A stretch of DNA of 34,889 nucleotides from Clostridia bacterium (GTDB lineage: Bacteria > Bacillota > Clostridia > Oscillospirales > Acutalibacteraceae), in NCBI GenBank assembly GCA_017449935.1, contig JAFSYP010000076.1, positions 1 through 34,889 of the forward strand, read 5' to 3'. The position numbers and the translations under genes are program-made. Every line of letters starts with the position of its first letter. The first letter of the stretch is position 1. Shown here in pieces: positions 24,513-33,423 of this stretch. Below the pieces are notes generated by a model. The model ran no database searches. It was not told where the DNA came from and saw only the letters and a program-made list of their open reading frames with translations.

Positions 24513-24552
24513 ACGAAGTCCTCCTCAAACCGAGCGGTGTCGTTACGGCCTC

Positions 24553-24581
24553 ATTATAACAAACTCTTCGACAGAAATCAA
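24553..24581 (-). promoter_or_regulatory. Promoter of the DUF2238-like gene
   Basis: On the minus strand TTGATT (24581-24576) and TATAAT (24558-24553) are 17 nt apart. It diverges from the envelope-operon promoter, whose -35 box starts 31 bases away. Confidence 0.82.
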
Positions 24582-24611
24582 CCGAAAAAAACTGCCGGAT
24601 ACGGTTTTCTC

Positions 24612-24640
24612 TTTACACGGTGCGGAGAATGGTGTATAAT
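24612..24640 (+). promoter_or_regulatory. Promoter of the rodA-PBP-kinase operon
   Basis: TTTACA (24612-24617) and TATAAT (24635-24640) are 17 nt apart, with a start near 24647 and a leader of about 46 nt containing AAAGGAG. Confidence 0.82.
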
Positions 24641-24692
24641 GATACTGGTATTTTGTTTATATCCTATTCCGCAGACCGCGAAAGGAGACTAT

Positions 24693-26003
24693 ATGGCAGG
24701 CATGGATCGGCCGATCTCGCGCGAGACAAACGCGAGCGGGACGGCTCCGAAAACAGAAAAGTCGCCGCAGGCGCCGTTCCGCTGGGGAAGGATGCTGCTG
24801 CTGGTCACGCTGTTTCAGTTGTTGTCGTTCTTTCCGGCGGCATTCGTCGACGGTGAACTGAACGAAACGCTGGGACTGGTTTTCATCATCTATATAGTCG
24901 CGGAATGGTTTTATCTGATCCTGGCGCATCTGATCACGCAGCGCAGCGATTTTCCGCTGGAGATCGTCGCCTTCTTTCTCTCCGGGATCGGACTGACCAT
25001 CTGCGCGACTATCCACGAAAGCTACGCCGTCAAGCAGCTGATCGCCATCGGAATGGGACTGGCGAGCTTTGCTGTCCTGACGTTCATTCTGCGCAGTACG
25101 GAACGGTCGATGTTCCTGCGTATGCCGCTGGCGGTGGCGGCGGTGGGACTGCTGATCCTGAACCTGCTGCTGGCCAAGACGACGAACGGCGCGCTGAACT
25201 GGATCTCGGTCGGTTCGTTTTCCTTCCAGCCGTCGGAGCTGGTGAAGGTCGCGTTTATTTTCGTCGGCGCGGCGACGCTCGAAAAGCTGCAGGCGACGCG
25301 ATCGTTGACCAAATATGTGATCTTTTCCATCGGATGCATCGGCGCGCTGTTTCTGATGCGCGACTTCGGCGCGGCGCTGATCTTTTTCTTCACGTTCATC
25401 ATCATCGCGTTCATGCGTTCCGGCGACTTCCGCACGCTGATCCTCATCAGCGCCGGCGCGCTGCTGGGCGCGATCCTGGTCATTTATTTCAAACCCTATG
25501 TGGCTAACCGCTTTGCGACCTATCGCCATATCTGGGACTACATCAACGACAAGGGCTTCCAGCAGACGCGCGTGCTGATCTATTCCGCGAGCGGCGGCCT
25601 GCTGGGGCTGGGGATCGGAAACGGCAAGCTGCGCAACGTTTTCGCGGCGTCGACGGATCTGGTGTTCGGCATGGTCTGCGAGGAAATGGGCCTGCTGCTG
25701 GGGATCCTGATCCTGTTCGTGTTCGCGTTCGTGGCGTTTTATGCCGTGCGCGGCGCCCGCAAGAGCTCCTCGACGTTTTATTCCATCGCGGCGGTCTCGG
25801 CGGCGGGAATGCTGCTGTTCCAGCTGGCGCTGAACGTGTTCGGCGTCACCGATCTGCTGCCCATGACGGGCGTGACGCTGCCCTTCATCAGCCGCGGCGG
25901 CACGAGTGTGATCTGCGCGTGGTCGCTGTTCGCATTCGTCAAGAGCGTGAGCTTCAACATCGGCGACGTCAAGCCTTATCGCGGCAGAAAGGGAAGGGGG
26001 TAA
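24693..26003 (+). CDS. RodA/FtsW/SpoVE-family peptidoglycan glycosyltransferase
   Basis: A 436-aa SEDS protein, the membrane enzyme that polymerises lipid II into glycan strands together with a class B penicillin-binding protein. About ten transmembrane spans follow a 30-residue cytoplasmic N-terminus. Family motifs include SVGSFSFQPSELVKVAF, then the STDLVFGMVCEEMGLL block and the C-terminal LPFISRGGTSV. The ATG at 24693 has GGAG 8 nt upstream; an earlier in-frame start lies before the promoter. Its partner penicillin-binding protein starts 4 nt after the stop. Whether it serves elongation, division or sporulation cannot be told from this sequence. Confidence 0.92.
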   Translation: MAGMDRPISRETNASGTAPKTEKSPQAPFRWGRMLLLVTLFQLLSFFPAAFVDGELNETLGLVFIIYIVAEWFYLILAHLITQRSDFPLEIVAFFLSGIGLTICATIHESYAVKQLIAIGMGLASFAVLTFILRSTERSMFLRMPLAVAAVGLLILNLLLAKTTNGALNWISVGSFSFQPSELVKVAFIFVGAATLEKLQATRSLTKYVIFSIGCIGALFLMRDFGAALIFFFTFIIIAFMRSGDFRTLILISAGALLGAILVIYFKPYVANRFATYRHIWDYINDKGFQQTRVLIYSASGGLLGLGIGNGKLRNVFAASTDLVFGMVCEEMGLLLGILILFVFAFVAFYAVRGARKSSSTFYSIAAVSAAGMLLFQLALNVFGVTDLLPMTGVTLPFISRGGTSVICAWSLFAFVKSVSFNIGDVKPYRGRKGRG

Positions 26004-26007
26004 GCGC

Positions 26008-27378
26008 ATGAATAAGACGACACGGCGCGGATTTGCGCTCATCCCGGTGACCGCCGCGTTTCTGGCGGGGACGGTCCTGCTGGTCTACATGTTCGCCGTG
26101 CACGGCGCGGCATGGTCGTCGAACCGCGCCAATGCGCATCTGTTCACCTACGGCAGTTTGTCGACGGCCGGCTCGATCTACGACACGAGCGGGAGGATGC
26201 TTGCGCAGACGCGGGACGGCAGGCGCGTTTTCAGCGACAGCCGCACGGTACGCAAGTCGACGCTGCACATCGTGGGCGATCCGCTGGGCATGATCTCGAC
26301 CGGCGTCCACTCCGCGTTCAAAAGCAAGCTGTCCGGTTACAGCTTCATCAACGGCATCTACTCCATTGAACAATACGGCCGCGGAAACGATCTGACGCTT
26401 GCCGTTTCCGCAGACGCGTGCGCCGCGGCGTGGGAAGCCATGGGCATTTACGACGGCGCGGTCGGCGTGTACAACTACAAAACGGGCGCGCTGGTGTGCT
26501 GCGTGTCGTCGCCATCCTACGACGTGACCGATCCGCCTTCCGACCTGAACGCGATCGACGGCGTGTTTCTCAACCGGCTGTTTTCGGGCGTCTATACGCC
26601 CGGCTCGACCATGAAGATCGTCACGGCGCTCTGCGCGCTGGAGAATATCCCCGACATCGAAAACCGCACGTTCACCTGCAACGGCCGCGTGCAGATCGGT
26701 GGGGGAGAAGTCGTCTGTATGGGCACGCACGGCGAGATCGGGTTCCGCGAGGCGCTGAACCGCTCCTGCAACTGCGCTTTTGCCCAGATCGCGCAGCTGC
26801 TCGGAAAGGAGCGGCTGACGGCAACGGCGCAGGAACTGGGCTTCAACGTGCCGCTCAAGGCGGACGGGATACAGCTTGCCATCAGCAGCTTCAACGTCGC
26901 GCACGCGTCCGCGTCGGAGCTTTCCTGGGCGGGCGTCGGGCAGTACGAAACGCTCGTGAATCCCTGCCACATGATGATGATCGTCGGCGCAATCGCCAAC
27001 GACGGACAGGGCGTGACGCCTTATGTGATCCGTTCGATGCAGAATCCATCCGGCGTTACGGTATACAGAGCGATGACGCGCAAGTCGTCCATCGTGATCT
27101 CCGCGTCTCATGCGCAGACGCTGCGTCGGCTGCTTCGCTCCGACGTGACGGATCAGTACGGCGACGACCGGTTCCCGAACCTTCAGATGTGTGGAAAGAC
27201 CGGTACGGCGGAGCTGGACGGCAAGGCGTCCCATTCCTGGTTCGTCGGCTTTTCTCTGCGGGACGATCTGCCGCTGGCGGTCGTCGTCGTGGCGGAAAAC
27301 GCCGGTTCCGGATCGGGCGTGGCGATGAATACGGCCAACGCCGTGCTGCAGTCGCTGCTGCGCAATCATATTCAGTAA
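26008..27378 (+). CDS. Class B penicillin-binding protein (transpeptidase)
   Basis: A 456-aa PBP2/PbpA-like protein that crosslinks peptidoglycan outside the membrane. A single N-terminal span (about 9-30) anchors it. The dimerisation region is short (about 50-140), and the transpeptidase domain (about 145-450) has the three catalytic motifs S200-TMK, S253-CN and K397-TG. It is shorter than the usual 550-700 aa of PBP2 and resembles the actinobacterial PbpA size class. GAAGGGGG precedes the ATG. It is cotranscribed with the SEDS polymerase before it and the kinase 12 nt after it. Confidence 0.93.
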   Translation: MNKTTRRGFALIPVTAAFLAGTVLLVYMFAVHGAAWSSNRANAHLFTYGSLSTAGSIYDTSGRMLAQTRDGRRVFSDSRTVRKSTLHIVGDPLGMISTGVHSAFKSKLSGYSFINGIYSIEQYGRGNDLTLAVSADACAAAWEAMGIYDGAVGVYNYKTGALVCCVSSPSYDVTDPPSDLNAIDGVFLNRLFSGVYTPGSTMKIVTALCALENIPDIENRTFTCNGRVQIGGGEVVCMGTHGEIGFREALNRSCNCAFAQIAQLLGKERLTATAQELGFNVPLKADGIQLAISSFNVAHASASELSWAGVGQYETLVNPCHMMMIVGAIANDGQGVTPYVIRSMQNPSGVTVYRAMTRKSSIVISASHAQTLRRLLRSDVTDQYGDDRFPNLQMCGKTGTAELDGKASHSWFVGFSLRDDLPLAVVVVAENAGSGSGVAMNTANAVLQSLLRNHIQ

Positions 27379-27390
27379 GGGAGAGCGACC

Positions 27391-30348
27391 ATGTTTCAAA
27401 GATGCTTCGGATGTATGCGGGAGCTTCCCGTGCCGGACGAGCCGTGTCCGTACTGCGGATACGACCGTCGGGCAGCTACGTTCAACCGCAACCATCTTCC
27501 GCCCGGTACCGTGCTGCACCGGCGCTATGTGATCGGGCAGGCGCTCGGCTTGGGCAGCTTCGGAATCACCTATATCGGCTGGGACTTGCAGCGCGAAGAA
27601 CGCGTTACGATCAAAGAATTTCTGCCGAGCGCCTTCGCGCATCACCGCGCGGGGGATACGGCGGTGCAGTTTTATTCGGACGGGGCGCGCACGCTTTTTG
27701 AAAAAGGCCTGCGCAAGTTCGGCGACGAAACGGTGATCCTGCACCGCTTAACGGACGCCGAGTGCGTCAGCCGCATCCGCGATTATGTGCGGGAAAACGG
27801 GACCGGGTACGTTGTAATGGAGTATTTGAGCGGACAGACGCTCAAGGCGCAGCTTGCGCAGTGCCGCACGATGTCGTTTCCGCAGGCGATGGAGATTCTC
27901 TCGCCCGTGCTGCGCACGCTCGACGAGGTGCACAGGCGCGGCCTGCTGCACCGCGATATTTCGCCCGACAATATCTTTTTGTGTGACGACGGACGCGTCA
28001 AGCTCCTGGATTTCGGCTCCGCGCAGTTTGAACTTCTGCAAAACAGCGAAGGTCTGTCTTTAGCGCTCAAGCACGGCTATGCGCCGCCGGAGCAGTATGT
28101 GACGCATATGGTGGCCGGGCCGTGGACGGACGTTTTCGGCGCGGCGGCGACGCTGTACAAGATGCTCACGGGCGTCGTGCCGCCGGATGCGCTTCAGCGG
28201 CGCAAGGAGGAGTCGATTGTTCCGCCGAGCGAGCTGAATTGTGAGATCCCGTCCGAGTCGCAGGCGGCGCTGATGCGCGCGCTGTCGCTGCGGCCGGAGG
28301 ACCGTTACGCGACGGCCGAGGCGTTTTTGTCCGCGCTCGAGCCGCAGGAGGAAGAAAAGGAGAAAGGCAGACCGACTGCGGTGATCGCGGCGGTCATTGC
28401 CGCCGTACTGATCGTCGGGATCGCGCTGACGGCATGGATGATACACAGCCGTTCTCCGAAGGAACCGGAGGAAACGACTGTGCAGGCGCCGCAGACGACC
28501 GCGGTCGAGCCCGAACCGATCGAGGTACGGGAAACGTATTACGATTCCTTTGTGCCGCAGCGCATGGGACAGGTGTTGACAGCGTCCGGCTTGCCGGCGT
28601 CCTTGCCGTATTTTGTGTTCTGGAAGGACGGCAAGCAGGGATTGGTCGGCACGAGCGGGAACGTCGTTCTGGAAGCGGCGTATTCGTCGATCGTCTGGGA
28701 CGCAAAGCAGCAGCTTTTCCTGCTGGACGGATCGACGTGCTGGGACGTCATGAGCGGACGCGTCGAACCGTCCGCGGTCGTCCCTACCGTGCAGGACGCG
28801 CCGGATCTGACGGACAGCACCTATCAATACTCCGACGCGCTTTACCGCGTGACGGCGGACGGAAAGAAATATTTGCAGAAAGATTCCGAGGGCGCGTTCC
28901 TTGTCGGCGGGCCTCCGTACGGCGTCGCCGTACGCGGTTCTCTGCTGGTGCCGCAGTCCTACGACAAGGCGACGCCGCTGTCCTGCGGTGTGAGCGCTTT
29001 CGCGGAGAACGGTCAGTGGACGTACCGCAGCGCATACGGCGTGGATATTTTTGGCCGCAGCTTTGACGGCGCGTTGTACCCGAACGGCACGCCGTATTCG
29101 TTCAGCGAGGGCGTCGTGCCGGTGCAGGACGACGAGAGCGGACTGTGGGGATTCGCGAACACGGCGGGCGTGTATGTGGTGCAGCCGCAGTATCTTTTCG
29201 CGCTGCCGCCCATGCAGGGTACGGCGTGGGTGCAGACCGATCGCGGCTTCGGAACGCTGCGTTTTACCGAAGATGAAAAAGAGATCGGCGGCAAGTGCGG
29301 CGAAAACGCGCAGTACGTGTATTCGCCCGCGACCGGGCTTTTGGTCATCAGCGGCTACGGAAACCTTTGGGACTGCACGCCGGAAACGGTGCCGTGGCTT
29401 TCCTACCATCGCCAGATCCGCACCGTGCAGATCGAATCCGGTATCGCGTATCTGGGCGCGAATCTGTTTGCGGACTGCACGGCGCTTTCGAGCGTGACGC
29501 TGCCGGCGGATATGACGGCGATCGGTCCGTTTGCGTTCCGCGGGTGCGGGATGCTGCGTATGCTCAACCTTCCGCCTTCGCTCACGTACATCGGGGACGA
29601 GGCTTTTGCCGGGTGCGACGATCTGATCGAGCTAACGCTGCCGGATGCGCTGCAGAGCATGGGCGTGTCGGCCTTCCGCGGCTGTACAGCGCTAAAAAGC
29701 CTGACGGTCGGCGGGAAGCTCGCGCTTTCGGATTACGCGTTTTACGGCTGCACGGCGCTGCTGAGCGCCGACCTGACGTCCGCCGCGCGTGTCGGAGAGC
29801 ATACGTTCGAGGGCTGCGCCGCGCTGCAGACGGTACAGTTCCCGCAGAAGAATATCGCCGTCGGCAAATATGCGTTCCGGAACTGTACGGCGCTGGACAG
29901 CATACGTATCCCGCCTGGCGTCACGACGCTTGAGACGGGGGCGTTCCGCGGCTGCACGTCGCTGCGGACGGTCATCCTTCCGGACGGCCTGCGCACGATC
30001 GAGCAGGAAGCCTTTGCGGACTGTACGTCGCTTAGCGGACTGTCGCTTCCGCCGACGCTTACGCATATCTGTGCGCGCGCTTTCTATAATTGCCGCGGGA
30101 TGCAGAACGCCGCCATCCCGGATTCCGTGTCGCGGATCGACGATTACGCATTTGCGCTCTGTACGGGGATCGGGACGTTCGATCTCAAGGATACGGTGCA
30201 AACGCTCGGATCGCATGTGTTCGACGGCTGGACGGCGAATCAAAGCATCCGCCTCAAAAACCCGTTCCTCAAGCGCTGGCTCGGCACGCCCGCGGGATGG
30301 AGCGACGACTGGAACGCCGGCTGCAGCGCATCGATCACCTCCGGATAA
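27391..30348 (+). CDS. Transmembrane Ser/Thr protein kinase with extracellular BspA-type leucine-rich repeats
   Basis: A 985-aa receptor-like kinase. Residues 1-25 hold a CxxC...CxxC zinc ribbon (C5, C8, C19, C22). The kinase domain (about 42-318) has the glycine loop LGLGSFGITY (52-61), K75, catalytic HRD (187-189) with N194, DFG (207-209) and GYAPPEQY. One transmembrane span (about 331-350) follows an acidic linker. Outside are a Thr/Pro linker, a region of WG-like strands (about 400-620, with GLWGFANTAGVY), and about twelve LRR_5/BspA repeats (about 660-960, pattern IxxxAFxGCxxLxxLxLPxxL). All key catalytic residues are present. By operon it probably senses an external ligand and tunes the SEDS/PBP pair. 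A weak stem-loop (30363-30398) follows the stop. Confidence 0.9.
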   Translation: MFQRCFGCMRELPVPDEPCPYCGYDRRAATFNRNHLPPGTVLHRRYVIGQALGLGSFGITYIGWDLQREERVTIKEFLPSAFAHHRAGDTAVQFYSDGARTLFEKGLRKFGDETVILHRLTDAECVSRIRDYVRENGTGYVVMEYLSGQTLKAQLAQCRTMSFPQAMEILSPVLRTLDEVHRRGLLHRDISPDNIFLCDDGRVKLLDFGSAQFELLQNSEGLSLALKHGYAPPEQYVTHMVAGPWTDVFGAAATLYKMLTGVVPPDALQRRKEESIVPPSELNCEIPSESQAALMRALSLRPEDRYATAEAFLSALEPQEEEKEKGRPTAVIAAVIAAVLIVGIALTAWMIHSRSPKEPEETTVQAPQTTAVEPEPIEVRETYYDSFVPQRMGQVLTASGLPASLPYFVFWKDGKQGLVGTSGNVVLEAAYSSIVWDAKQQLFLLDGSTCWDVMSGRVEPSAVVPTVQDAPDLTDSTYQYSDALYRVTADGKKYLQKDSEGAFLVGGPPYGVAVRGSLLVPQSYDKATPLSCGVSAFAENGQWTYRSAYGVDIFGRSFDGALYPNGTPYSFSEGVVPVQDDESGLWGFANTAGVYVVQPQYLFALPPMQGTAWVQTDRGFGTLRFTEDEKEIGGKCGENAQYVYSPATGLLVISGYGNLWDCTPETVPWLSYHRQIRTVQIESGIAYLGANLFADCTALSSVTLPADMTAIGPFAFRGCGMLRMLNLPPSLTYIGDEAFAGCDDLIELTLPDALQSMGVSAFRGCTALKSLTVGGKLALSDYAFYGCTALLSADLTSAARVGEHTFEGCAALQTVQFPQKNIAVGKYAFRNCTALDSIRIPPGVTTLETGAFRGCTSLRTVILPDGLRTIEQEAFADCTSLSGLSLPPTLTHICARAFYNCRGMQNAAIPDSVSRIDDYAFALCTGIGTFDLKDTVQTLGSHVFDGWTANQSIRLKNPFLKRWLGTPAGWSDDWNAGCSASITSG

Positions 30349-30409
30349 AGTCGATCACATTTTTTGAATGATCATGATTCAAACGTCAAAAGTTTTTTGC
30401 CGTCAACGG

Positions 30410-30439
30410 TAGACAAGACGTCATGCCGTATGGTATAAT
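30410..30439 (+). promoter_or_regulatory. Promoter of the secreted LRR protein gene
   Basis: TAGACA (30410-30415) and TATAAT (30434-30439) are 18 nt apart, with a start near 30446 and a leader of about 38 nt. A weak hairpin with arms TTTGAAT/ATTCAAA (30363-30383) lies just upstream and may end the kinase transcript. Confidence 0.7.
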
Positions 30440-30483
30440 ATCAATAATAGGCGAAAACCGACGAAGGATTGGGAGGACTATAC

Positions 30484-31686
30484 ATGAAAACGATCAAAAG
30501 AATCTTGGCGTTTGCGCTTTGCCTGACGCTTTTGGGTTCTCTACTTGCCGTGACGGGTACGGCGCAGGACGATGCGGCTGCGTGGGACGCGCCGTTCATG
30601 CCTGCTTTCGCGCAGAAGGTTCACGACGCGTTTGCCGATCTGTCCGGGCAGGACGGCGAGCCGACGGTCAACGCGCAGGCGGACGTACAGTTCCGTTATG
30701 TTGTGATCGGCGTCCAGGCGACGATCATCGGCGCGACGGATATTCCGGCTTCGCTGCGCATCCCCGAAACGATCGACGGGTATACGGTCGCGGCGATCGG
30801 CGATCAGGCGTTTTACAGGGCGAACATCCGCGAGGTGTATCTGCCGAAGTCGCTGCGCACGATCGGCTATGCCGCGTTTGCAGGCTGCAGCAACTTAAAG
30901 CGCGTGGTCCTGCCGGACGGCCTGTTGGAGATCGGCAAAGAGGCGTTCTACAACTGCGGCAATCTGGAGACCGTCGCCACGGGGATCTATCGGGACAACG
31001 ACGTGACGGACGTGAGCGTTTATATGCCGCGTGACCTCGAAACACTGGGGGATCGCGCGTTCAGCGGATGCAGATCGCTGAACGGCATGGTTTTCCGTCA
31101 GGGGCTGACAGAGATCTCCGACTATGCCTTTTCGGGCTGCAAGAATATGGACGTGTTCGTGACCTATGCCGACACGATCGGCAAGCAGGCGTTCTACAAG
31201 ACCTCGACGAATATGCTGATGCTGCTCAGCCTTCTGCGCCGTGTGAATCATTCGGCGTTTGAAGAGGCGCAGGCGATCACTGTGATCTACTGCGGCTCCA
31301 CCAAACAGTTTACCAGATTCGTGGATTCAAAGGGGCTGGATATCCGCGGCAGCCTGTATGCGCTCGGTGCCGAGCTGCGGTACAAGTCCACGGGCAGGAT
31401 CGCGGACGCGCTCGATCCGACGGTCGTCAGCCTGATCGAAAAGCAGAGCTATATTGACGCTTTCTTCAGCGCCGATCCGGAGATCCTGGAGATCCAATCG
31501 GATCGCCAGTCGTATAAGGCGGTCGGCGTCGGCACGGTGCAGCTTCGCCATCCGTTCTATGAAATGATCAACGAATACTGCGATCCCGAGGCGAAGTATC
31601 CGGAAGCGCCCGCTTATGTCACCGTCTCTTATGCCTGGTGGCAGCAGCTCATCCGTATCCTTCTGTTCGGCTGGATCTGGTATTGA
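30484..31686 (+). CDS. Secreted BspA-like leucine-rich repeat protein with aromatic C-terminal tail
   Basis: A 400-aa exported protein. The signal peptide spans about residues 1-28. A linker (about 30-70) leads to about six LRR_5/BspA repeats (about 75-290, with IGDQAFYRANIREVYLP, IGYAAFAGCSNLKRVVLP and ISDYAFSGCKNMD). A C-terminal domain (about 300-375) follows, and the protein ends flush on the hydrophobic aromatic tail AWWQQLIRILLFGWIWY with no basic residues after it. The ATG at 30484 has GGGAGG upstream. Repeats are of the same class as in the kinase's outer part, and it follows the kinase gene, so the two might interact. That is inference. Confidence 0.85.
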   Translation: MKTIKRILAFALCLTLLGSLLAVTGTAQDDAAAWDAPFMPAFAQKVHDAFADLSGQDGEPTVNAQADVQFRYVVIGVQATIIGATDIPASLRIPETIDGYTVAAIGDQAFYRANIREVYLPKSLRTIGYAAFAGCSNLKRVVLPDGLLEIGKEAFYNCGNLETVATGIYRDNDVTDVSVYMPRDLETLGDRAFSGCRSLNGMVFRQGLTEISDYAFSGCKNMDVFVTYADTIGKQAFYKTSTNMLMLLSLLRRVNHSAFEEAQAITVIYCGSTKQFTRFVDSKGLDIRGSLYALGAELRYKSTGRIADALDPTVVSLIEKQSYIDAFFSADPEILEIQSDRQSYKAVGVGTVQLRHPFYEMINEYCDPEAKYPEAPAYVTVSYAWWQQLIRILLFGWIWY

Positions 31687-31750
31687 TCGGCGTGCGCCGC
31701 GCGAAGTGACGCGGCAGCCGTTTTCCGCGCGCTGAAAACAGGATAAAACA

Positions 31751-31796
31751 GAGCCTCTCTTCCGTCACGCATGGTGCTCCGGAGAGAGGCTCGTTT
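31751..31796. terminator. Stem-loop after the secreted LRR gene
   Basis: A perfect 10-bp inverted repeat (31751-31760 with 31783-31792) encloses a 22-nt loop. The T-tail is short on the plus strand (GTTTC) and better on the minus strand. It probably ends the LRR transcript. A second GCCGCG/CGCGGC stem at about 31696-31715 lies before it. Confidence 0.5.
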
Positions 31797-31845
31797 CAAG
31801 CTTCGACGTTTCGGCACGTCTTGCCTGCGATTATGAGATTACCTG

Positions 31846-31874
31846 TTGCAACGCGAAACGATTTATGATACAAT
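31846..31874 (+). promoter_or_regulatory. Promoter of glyA
   Basis: TTGCAA (31846-31851) and TACAAT (31869-31874) are 17 nt apart. The start near 31881 leaves about 30 nt of leader, so there is no room for a glycine riboswitch. Confidence 0.75.
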
Positions 31875-31910
31875 CAAATCCGTTAGTTTGAAAAAGGGGA
31901 GTGACCGTCC

Positions 31911-33110
31911 ATGTCCAAGGTCTTTGACATCATCGAAAAAGAGCAGAACCGGCAGAACAAGACGATCGAACTGATCGCCAGTGAGAATTTCGTCAGCGAA
32001 GACGTTCGCCGTGCGCTGGCTTCGTGCCTGACCAACAAATATTCCGAAGGGTACCCGACCGACCGCTATTCCGGTCATAAGGGGCGCTATTACGGCGGCT
32101 GCCAGTTCGTGGACGAGCTGGAGGAATACTGCTGCGATCTGTGGCGCAAGGTGTTCGATACGGATTACCACGTCAACGTACAGCCGCACAGCGGTTCTTC
32201 CGCCAATCTGGCGGCGTATATGGCTGTGCTGAAGCCCGGCGATACGATCCTGTCCATGCGCCTGAGCGACGGCGGGCATCTGACACACGGCAGTCCGGTG
32301 AACATCGTCGGCAAGATCTTTCATGTGGTGAATTACGATCTGACGGCGGACGGCTTCATCGACTATGCGGACATTGAGCGGAAGATCCGCGACTGCAAAC
32401 CGGCGCTGGTGCTGGCCGGCGCGAGCGCGTATTCCCGGATCATCGATTTCGCGGCGATCCGCGCTTCGATCGAAAAGGTCTGCGCCGAGCTCGGCGACGA
32501 GGCGTACCGGCCGTATTTCATGGTGGATATGGCGCACATCGCCGGACTGGTCGCGGGACAGGCGCATCCGTCGCCGTTCGGGATCGCGGACATCGTGACG
32601 ACCACCACGCATAAGACGCTGCGCGGCGCGCGCGGCGGCCTGATCTTCTGCCGCAAAGAGCTGGCGGGCAAGATCGACAGCGGCGTTTTCCCCTGCTGCC
32701 AGGGCGGCGCGCTGCAGCACGCCGTTGCGGGTAAGGCTGTCACGGCGGAGGAGGCGTGCACGCCGGAATACCGGGAGTACATCCGCCGCGTCGTGCGCAA
32801 CAGCAAGGCCATGTGCGACGAGTTTATCCGCTTGGGCTACCGCATCGTGACCGGCGGTACGGACAATCACCTGTTCGTGATCGACCTGAGCGAAACGCAT
32901 CCGCATCTGACCGGTAAACGCGTGCAGGATACGCTGGACAAGCACGATATTACGGTCAATAAAAACTGCGTTCCGTTTGATAAAAGAAGCCCCGTGGAAA
33001 CGAGCGGAATCCGCATCGGTACCGCCGCCATGACGACAAAGGGCTACAAGGAAGCGGATTTTGAAGCCGTTGCCCGGCGGATCGACGCGATCATCCGCAC
33101 GATGAATTGA
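31911..33110 (+). CDS. glyA: Serine hydroxymethyltransferase
   Basis: A 399-aa PLP enzyme that converts serine and tetrahydrofolate to glycine and methylene-tetrahydrofolate, the main one-carbon source. Family features are ELIASENFVS (20-29), NKYSEGYPTDRYSG (42-55), the VDMAHIAGLV block (205-214) and the PLP lysine K235 in TTTTHKTLRG. C-terminal IRIGTAAMTTKGYKE is also typical. It is slightly shorter than the usual ~410-420 aa. GGGGAG precedes the ATG. The sequence type is the diverged clostridial one with an altered mid-region (GASAYSRIIDF). Confidence 0.95.
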   Translation: MSKVFDIIEKEQNRQNKTIELIASENFVSEDVRRALASCLTNKYSEGYPTDRYSGHKGRYYGGCQFVDELEEYCCDLWRKVFDTDYHVNVQPHSGSSANLAAYMAVLKPGDTILSMRLSDGGHLTHGSPVNIVGKIFHVVNYDLTADGFIDYADIERKIRDCKPALVLAGASAYSRIIDFAAIRASIEKVCAELGDEAYRPYFMVDMAHIAGLVAGQAHPSPFGIADIVTTTTHKTLRGARGGLIFCRKELAGKIDSGVFPCCQGGALQHAVAGKAVTAEEACTPEYREYIRRVVRNSKAMCDEFIRLGYRIVTGGTDNHLFVIDLSETHPHLTGKRVQDTLDKHDITVNKNCVPFDKRSPVETSGIRIGTAAMTTKGYKEADFEAVARRIDAIIRTMN

Positions 33111-33146
33111 TCCGTTTGCGCCGCTACATAGATAATACATGTAAAA

Positions 33147-33171
33147 CGCCGCACGTACCGATTGTGCGGCG
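33147..33171. terminator. Intercistronic hairpin after glyA
   Basis: A perfect 8-bp stem (CGCCGCAC with GTGCGGCG, 9-nt loop) lies 36 nt after the glyA stop. It has no T-run on the plus strand, so it more likely protects or partly attenuates the message before the DUF6440 gene. Confidence 0.45.
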
Positions 33172-33194
33172 CAACAATAAAGGAGGCAAATACG

Positions 33195-33392
33195 ATGGCA
33201 AAGGCCGACAGATTTGAAAAGGTGTATTCGCAGGGAACGATGACAACCACGGAGATCTGGATCGACAAGGAGTCCGGCGTGCAGTATCTGTTTCACGCGA
33301 GCGGTTATGCCGGCGGCATGACGCCGCTGCTGGACAGAGAAGGTAAGCCCGTCATTTCTCCGGTCCTGAATGGGGATTCGGGACGGAGATGA
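33195..33392 (+). CDS. DUF6440 family small protein
   Basis: A 65-aa protein matching what I recall of DUF6440: a beta-rich fold with RFEKVYSQG, then TEIWIDKESGVQYLFHASGYAGGMTPLLD and a closing GKPVI. Function is unknown. It has no signal peptide and is probably cytoplasmic. The ATG at 33195 has AAAGGAGG 7 nt upstream; an earlier in-frame ATG at 33162 falls in the hairpin and lacks a site. It stands between glyA and the exported phosphoesterase, 31 nt before the latter. Confidence 0.8.
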   Translation: MAKADRFEKVYSQGTMTTTEIWIDKESGVQYLFHASGYAGGMTPLLDREGKPVISPVLNGDSGRR

Positions 33393-33423
33393 CGCATCCC
33401 GGTTTCCGGAAAGGAACGAAAAA

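Noticed and set aside
25969-27744. Long minus-strand open frame opposite the PBP and kinase genes
   Set aside because: Spans the junction of two well-supported genes and shows no domain; a codon-bias shadow.
31840-31910. Glycine riboswitch before glyA
   Set aside because: The leader from the promoter to the ATG is only about 30 nt.
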